Source: Sphingomonas sp. 67-36 (GTDB taxonomy: Bacteria > Pseudomonadota > Alphaproteobacteria > Sphingomonadales > Sphingomonadaceae). From it: a stretch of DNA of 64,000 nucleotides. A model generated the notes under the pieces. The model saw nothing but the letters and a program-made list of their open reading frames with translations. It had not been told where the DNA came from and made no database searches. The position numbers were made by a program, and so were the translations under genes. Where the stretch lies: NCBI GenBank assembly GCA_001897375.1, contig MKSU01000005.1, positions 124,001 through 188,000 on the forward strand. Reading direction: 5' to 3'. Of the stretch, positions 58,014 to 64,000 are shown piece by piece (within the stretch, counting starts at the first letter, position 1; each line of letters opens with the position of its first letter).

Positions 58014-59609
58014 CTACGCCGCGAACTGGTTCATCGTGTTGTGCGCGCCGCCGGCCTTCAGCGCGGCTTCTCCGGCGAAATATTCCTTGTGGTCGTCGCC
58101 GATGTCGCTGCCCGACATGTTCTGGTGCTTCACGCAGGCGATGCCCTGGCGGATTTCCTGCCGCTGCACGCCCTTGACATAGCCCAGCATCGCCGCCTCG
58201 CCGAAATATTCCCTGGCGAGATTGTCGGTGCTCAGCGCCGCCGTGTGATAGGTCGGCAGCGTGATGAGATGGTGGAAGATCCCCGCCCGCGCCGCCGCGT
58301 CCTTCTGGAAGGTGCGGATCTTCTCATCCGCCTCGCGCGCCAGATCGGTGTCGTCGTAATCGACGCTCATCAGCTTCGCGCGATCATAGGCGGACACGTC
58401 CTTTCCTTCCGCCGCCCAGCGGTCATAGACCTGCTGGCGGAAGTTGAGCGTCCAGTTGAAGCTCGGCGAATTGTTATAGACCAGCTTCGCGTTGGGCACC
58501 GCCTCGCGGATGCGATCGACCATGCTGGCGATCTGCTCGATATGCGGCTTCTCCGTCTCGATCCACAAGAGGTCCGCGCCGTTCTGCAGCGAGGTGATGC
58601 AATCGAGCACGCAGCGATCCGCCCCCGTGCCCTCGCGGAACTGATAGAGGTTCGACGGCAGCCGCTTCGGGCGCACCAGCTTGCCGTCGCGCTCGATCAC
58701 CACGTCGCCGCGCAGGTTGGTGAGGTCCGTCACCTCCTCGCAATCGAGGAAGGCGTTATACTGATCGCCGAGATCGCCCTTCTCGCGGCTGTACGCGATC
58801 TGCTTGGTGAGCCCGGCGCCCAGCGAATCGGTGCGCGTGACGATGATGCCGTCCTCCACGCCCAGTTCGAGGAAGGCGTAGCGGCAGGCGCGGACCTTCT
58901 GGAGGAAGTCCTCGTGCGGCACGGTGACCTTGCCGTCCTGATGGCCGCACTGCTTCTCGTCGGAAACCTGATTCTCGATCTGGAGCGCGCAGGCCCCCGC
59001 CTCGATCATCTTCTTCGCGAGCAGATAGGTCGCCTCCGCATTGCCGAAGCCGGCGTCGATGTCGGCGATGATCGGCACGACATGCGTCTCGTAATTGTCG
59101 ATTCCGTGGATCAGCCGCTGCGCCTCCACCTCGTTGCCGCTCTCGCGCGCCTTGTCCAGCTCGCGGAACATCAGGCTCAGCTCGCGCGCGTCGGCCTGCT
59201 TGAGGAAGGTGTACAGCTCCTCGATCAGCGCGGGAACGCTGGTCTTCTCGTGCATCGACTGGTCGGGCAGCGGGCCGAACTCGCTGCGCAGCGCGGCGAC
59301 CATCCAGCCGGAGAGATAGAGGTACTTCCCCTTGGTCGTGCCGAAATGCTTCTTGATCGAGATGAGCTTCTGCTGCCCGATGAAGCCATGCCAGCAGCCC
59401 AGCGACTGGGTGTAATTGGCCGGATCGGCGTCATAGGCGGCCATGTCGCGGCGCATGATCGCGGCGGTATGGCGCGCGATGTCGAGGCCGGTGCGGAAGC
59501 GGTTCTGGAGCTGCATCCGCGCGACCGACTCCGCGTCGATGCCGTCCCACGTCCCGTTATAGCCGCGGATCAGCGTGGCGGCGCCGGCGATTTGTTCCTG
59601 ATAGGTCAC
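58014..59609 (-). CDS. aceA: Isocitrate lyase
   Basis: 531 residues, the long bacterial/fungal-like subclass. The catalytic loop reads KQCGHQDGK with C221-G-H223. Further motifs: IADIDAGFGN for metal binding, ENQVSDEKQ, YNNSPSFNW. It splits isocitrate to glyoxylate and succinate for growth on acetate and fatty acids. A 51-residue protein gene is 94 bp upstream in the same direction, and an ScfR-type regulator is divergent from both. Confidence 0.96.
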   Translation of the reverse strand: MTYQEQIAGAATLIRGYNGTWDGIDAESVARMQLQNRFRTGLDIARHTAAIMRRDMAAYDADPANYTQSLGCWHGFIGQQKLISIKKHFGTTKGKYLYLSGWMVAALRSEFGPLPDQSMHEKTSVPALIEELYTFLKQADARELSLMFRELDKARESGNEVEAQRLIHGIDNYETHVVPIIADIDAGFGNAEATYLLAKKMIEAGACALQIENQVSDEKQCGHQDGKVTVPHEDFLQKVRACRYAFLELGVEDGIIVTRTDSLGAGLTKQIAYSREKGDLGDQYNAFLDCEEVTDLTNLRGDVVIERDGKLVRPKRLPSNLYQFREGTGADRCVLDCITSLQNGADLLWIETEKPHIEQIASMVDRIREAVPNAKLVYNNSPSFNWTLNFRQQVYDRWAAEGKDVSAYDRAKLMSVDYDDTDLAREADEKIRTFQKDAAARAGIFHHLITLPTYHTAALSTDNLAREYFGEAAMLGYVKGVQRQEIRQGIACVKHQNMSGSDIGDDHKEYFAGEAALKAGGAHNTMNQFAA

Positions 59610-59703
59610 GGATATTGCTCCTTCGATTCTGGCCTGCGCGATGAAATGTCCGCCGACGCGACAGGCGCGCCGGCGGACACCTTCCTCCCCAGGAAGCGTG
59701 CGT

Positions 59704-59859
59704 TCAGCCGAGCCGGCCGAGACGGTGGTAGAGATTGGAGAATTTGGCCGAGCGCGGATCGTCGGCGATCTGCTTCACGTAGTTCGCGACCGCTTCCTTC
59801 ATCAGCCCGAAATCCTCGGTGGAGAACACGGCGCGGCTGCGCTGCGGTTCCTTGCTCAT
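59704..59859 (-). CDS. Small conserved-looking protein upstream of aceA
   Basis: 51 residues (MSKEPQRSRAVFSTEDFGLM...NLYHRLGRLG), soluble, charged. AGGAG stands 7 bp before the ATG. It lies between aceA and its divergent regulator, in the same direction as aceA, probably in the same transcript. Earlier in-frame starts are possible but the strong ribosome site favours this one. No family recognised. Confidence 0.7.
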   Translation of the reverse strand: MSKEPQRSRAVFSTEDFGLMKEAVANYVKQIADDPRSAKFSNLYHRLGRLG

Positions 59860-59993
59860 GTCGTGGCTCCTGCGTTCGTTCGGCATCTGCGCCGGATGGG
59901 AGTGTGCTAATCCACGAAATCGCCAGCAATCAGCGCAATTCGCACTGAAATCGTGTCGCAAGGTGGGCGAAAAGGCGTTAATACAGGTTATAT

Positions 59994-60009
59994 TGTAAAG
60001 TAATTTACA
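59994..60009. promoter_or_regulatory. Candidate operator TGTAAA-N4-TTTACA
   Basis: Perfect 6-bp arms around GTAA, in the only AT-rich part of the 163-bp gap, ending 13 bp before the regulator's ATG. A TATATT stretch (59989-59994) abuts it and may be a -10 element. The position suggests autoregulation and control of the divergent aceA side by the adjacent ScfR/RamB-type protein. Confidence 0.5.
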
Positions 60010-60022
60010 GGATGATGAGGCT

Positions 60023-61400
<1,378 letters not shown>

Positions 61401-61420
<20 letters not shown>

Positions 61421-62831
61421 CAGGGCTCCACCCCAGCCCGAGCGCCTTCTGGAGCGCGACATAATCGGCGGTCATCGCCGCCGTCGCCTGGCTCAGCGCC
61501 TGTTCCGCCGACACGCGCTGGCGCTCGGCGTCGAGCACGTCGATCAGCGTCGCGGTGCCGGCGTCGAAACGCTGGCGCATCAGCCTGGCCGAGCGGTCGG
61601 CGGTGGCGAGGCTGCGCGCCGCGCTCGCCACGGTCAGCCGCCGCGCGGCATAGCGCGAGAGCGAATCCTCCGCGTCGCGAAGCGCGCCGAGCACCGCGCC
61701 GCGATATTGCGCCGCCGCCTCGTCGCGCGCGCCCTCGGCCTGTCCGACGCGCGCGGCGTTGCGCCCGAAATCGAGGAAATTCCACGAAAGCTGCGGCGCG
61801 GCGATCGCGGAGATATTGCCGAGATCGAACAGGTCGCCCGGCTTGCTGCCGCCGATCCCGATCAGCCCCATGAAGCTGAGGCGTGGGAATTTCGCCGCCT
61901 CCGCCACGCCGATCTTCGCGGTGGCCGAAGCTAGCTGGCGTTCCGCCGCGCGCACGTCGGGACGGCGCTGGAGCAGCGCGGCGGGGTCGCCGACCGCCAC
62001 CTCGGCCGGCGGCAGCGGCACCGCGCGCACCTCGCCCAGCAGCGCGTCGAGCGCGCCCGGCGCCTCGCCCGCCAGCACGGCGAGCGCGTTGAGATAGGCG
62101 TCGCGCTCGGCGGTGAGCGGCAGGATCGCCGCGTCGCTCTGCTCGACCAGCCCGCGGAGGCGCTCGACGTCCAGCGCGGAGGCGGTGCCCGCCGCCTCGC
62201 GCTGTTCGGTCAGCTTCAGCATCGCGCGCTGCCGCTCCGCCGCCTGCCGCGCCAGCACGATGCGCTGCTGGCGGTCGCGCAGGTTGACATAGGCCTGCCC
62301 CACCTCGGCGGTGAGGCTCACCTGCGCGTCGGCGACATTCGCCTCCGCCGCGCCGATCGAGGCGCGCGCCGCCTCCACCTTGCGACGCTGCCCGCCGAAC
62401 AGGTCGATCTCCCAGCTCGCGTCGAAGCCGGCGTTGTAGAGATCGAGCGCGGTCGATCCGCCGCCGCCCGATCCGCTGAGGTCGAAGCCGGGAAGCTGGG
62501 CGTGGAGATAGGTCGCGTTGGCGCTGCCGCTCGGCAAGGCGTTGGCGCGCTCCAGCCGCAGCGATGCGCGCGCCTGTTTCAGCCGCGCTTCCGCCACCTG
62601 CACATTGGGATTGGCGGCGAGCGCACGGCGTTCCAGCTCGTCGAGCGTCGCGTCGCCCAGTGCGTTCCACCACGGCGCGACGGCGGGCGCGGCGGTGCTG
62701 GCGCCGTCGGCCGCGCGGACGAAGCCGGCCGGCGGCTTGACCGCCCCGGCGGAGGAAGGGCCGGCATAGTTCGGGCCGACCGTGCAGGCCGCGAGCACGG
62801 CGAGCGGCAACAGGACGAGGGGAGTGCGCAT
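61401..62831 (-). CDS. NodT-family outer-membrane efflux lipoprotein
   Basis: 476 residues. Lipobox in LLPLAVLAACTVGPNY (C16). Two TolC-type repeats with conserved NPNVQVAEARLKQARASLRLERA, GFDASWEIDLFGGQRRKVEAARA and RPDVRAAERQLASATAKIGVAEAAKFPRLSF. It is the outer-membrane channel of a tripartite drug exporter. It starts 10 bp after the MFS gene, so both are in one operon; an EmrA/HlyD adaptor would be expected upstream, outside the window. Confidence 0.93.
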
Positions 62832-62841
62832 GGCGAAAACC

Positions 62842-64000
62842 TCAGTGCATCGCGATCGACTGCCCCTTGGGCAGCGGCCGCAGGAACAGGACGAGCGGGA
62901 TCACGCACAGGATGCCGACCGCGAGCAGCCAGAAGATGTCGTTGAACGTCATTACCAGCGCGTCGCGCTGGATCGTCCCGGCCATCGCGCGCAGCGCCGC
63001 GTCCGCGCCGCCGAGCGCCTGGCCGAGACCATTGAGATAATCCTGCACCATCCCCGAATTGGCATCGAGCGATTCCTCCATCCGCCGGCTGTGCAGCCAC
63101 ATGCGCTGATCCTGGATCGTCGCGATCCCGGCGAGCGCGAACGACCCGCCGAGGTTGCGCACCGCGTTGAACAGCCCGGCCGCGTCGCCGGCGTCCTCCG
63201 GCGGGACGGAGGCGATCGCCGCCTGGTTGAGGAACAGGAAGCACAGGATCGTGCCGACGCCGCGCAGCAATTGCGAATCGACGAAGGAGCCGCCGGTCGA
63301 TTGCGCGGTCAGTACGGTATCGATCCCGCAGCTCGTCGCCATGATCAGCATCCCCGCCGCCACCGCGATGCGGATGTCGAGATGGCGGATCATCAGCGGG
63401 GTGAAGGGCATCAGCATCAGGCTGGGAATGCCCGACAGCAGCACCACCTTGCCCGACTGGAGTGCGTCGTAATCGGCGATCGCGGCGAGGAACTGGGGAA
63501 TCACATAGGAGGTGCCGTAGAGTACCATGCCGACGACGATGCCCATCATCGCCACCGAGCCGAACTGGCGATCGAGCAGCAGGCTGAGCTTGATCACCGG
63601 CCGCCGCGCGAAGACCTGCCCCGCGAACAGCAGGACGAAGCCGATCGCGGAGAGGATCGAGAGCATGACGATCTCGTGGCTCTGGAACCATTGCTCGCGC
63701 TGCCCTTCCTCCAGCACCACGGTCAGCCCGCCGAGGCCGAGCGCGAGGCCGGCGATGCCCAGCCAGTCGGCATTGAGCAGCTCGCCGAGCTGCGCCTTGC
63801 GATGCGGCATGGTGACGAGCAGCAGCGTGACCAGGGTGATGCCCACCGGCAGGTTGAGGAAGAAGGCGTAATGCCAGCTCATATTCTCGGTCAGCCAGCC
63901 ACCGACCAGCGGGCCGAGCACCGGCCCCAGGATCGCGGTGACGCCGAACAGCGCGTTGCCGATCGGCTGTTGCGCGCGCGGCAGGCGCGTCGCGATGATC
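62842..64000 (-). CDS. DHA2-family (EmrB/QacA-type) MFS drug exporter, 5' truncated
   Basis: About 386 residues present; the frame stays open to the window edge. The DHA2 motif C is complete: TAILGPVLGPLVGGWLTENMSWHYAFFLNLPVGI. At least ten more hydrophobic segments follow, ending with LLAVGILCVIPLVLFLRPLPKG. EmrB-type pumps have 14 helices and about 510 residues, so roughly 120 residues are missing. The substrate is unknown. Confidence 0.92.
   Translation of the reverse strand, partial: IIATRLPRAQQPIGNALFGVTAILGPVLGPLVGGWLTENMSWHYAFFLNLPVGITLVTLLLVTMPHRKAQLGELLNADWLGIAGLALGLGGLTVVLEEGQREQWFQSHEIVMLSILSAIGFVLLFAGQVFARRPVIKLSLLLDRQFGSVAMMGIVVGMVLYGTSYVIPQFLAAIADYDALQSGKVVLLSGIPSLMLMPFTPLMIRHLDIRIAVAAGMLIMATSCGIDTVLTAQSTGGSFVDSQLLRGVGTILCFLFLNQAAIASVPPEDAGDAAGLFNAVRNLGGSFALAGIATIQDQRMWLHSRRMEESLDANSGMVQDYLNGLGQALGGADAALRAMAGTIQRDALVMTFNDIFWLLAVGILCVIPLVLFLRPLPKGQSIAMH

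Overview
The window is one contiguous piece of a high-GC alphaproteobacterial chromosome. It is almost certainly from a sphingomonad (Sphingomonas or a close relative), judged from GC-rich coding, gene content and protein style. No rRNA, tRNA, insertion sequence, phage or CRISPR array was seen, and no gene-free stretch exceeds about 300 bases.

Layout. Positions 1-8214 hold the 3' end of an ornithine cyclodeaminase-like gene, then a two-component system (response regulator and kinase) and a heavy-metal RND efflux operon (adaptor, CzcA/CusA-type pump, DUF3240 protein, TolC-like outer-membrane protein). Positions 8221-16482 hold a probable 5-oxoproline (pyroglutamate) catabolic locus. A MarR-like regulator, the DUF969 and DUF979 membrane proteins, a DUF2891 protein and a secreted M20 amidohydrolase lie on the minus strand. 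They are divergent from a fused ATP-dependent 5-oxoprolinase/hydantoinase across an AT-rich, palindrome-bearing operator region. An HNH endonuclease gene follows.

Positions 17221-51042 form a nearly complete flagellar island. A 15-kb minus-strand unit runs from a sigma-54 activator through fliE-F-G-H-I-J-K-L-M-N-O-P-Q-R, flhB, fliD and fliS. Flagellin is divergent from it. Then come a lytic transglycosylase-flhA-fliA operon, flgM-flgN, and a divergent motA-like/motB-like/flgA operon. The plus-strand flgB-C-D-E-F-G-H-I-J-K-L operon and a canonical motA-motB pair complete it. The set (FliA, FlgM, FlgN, FliD, FliS; no FlbT/FlaF) is of the gamma/beta-proteobacterial type. No chemotaxis genes and no flhF/flhG are in the window.

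Regulation can be read from the DNA. Four -24/-12 (sigma-54) promoters stand before flgB, the motA-like gene, the transglycosylase-flhA-fliA operon and fliK. Three TAAA-N15-GYCGTTT (sigma-28) promoters stand before flagellin, flgM-flgN and fliD-fliS. A recurring palindrome, CGGCAA-N3/4-TTGCCG, lies near three of the sigma-54 loci and is a candidate binding site for the activator. This implies a cascade: activator plus sigma-54, then hook-basal body and FliA, then filament genes.

Positions 51015-64000 are housekeeping and metabolic: a tiny lipoprotein, 3-hydroxyacyl-CoA dehydrogenase, rph-rdgB, a lipoprotein, a small membrane protein, a second two-component system, L-serine dehydratase, isocitrate lyase with a divergent ScfR/RamB-type regulator, and a NodT-type outer-membrane channel with a DHA2 drug exporter that runs off the window.
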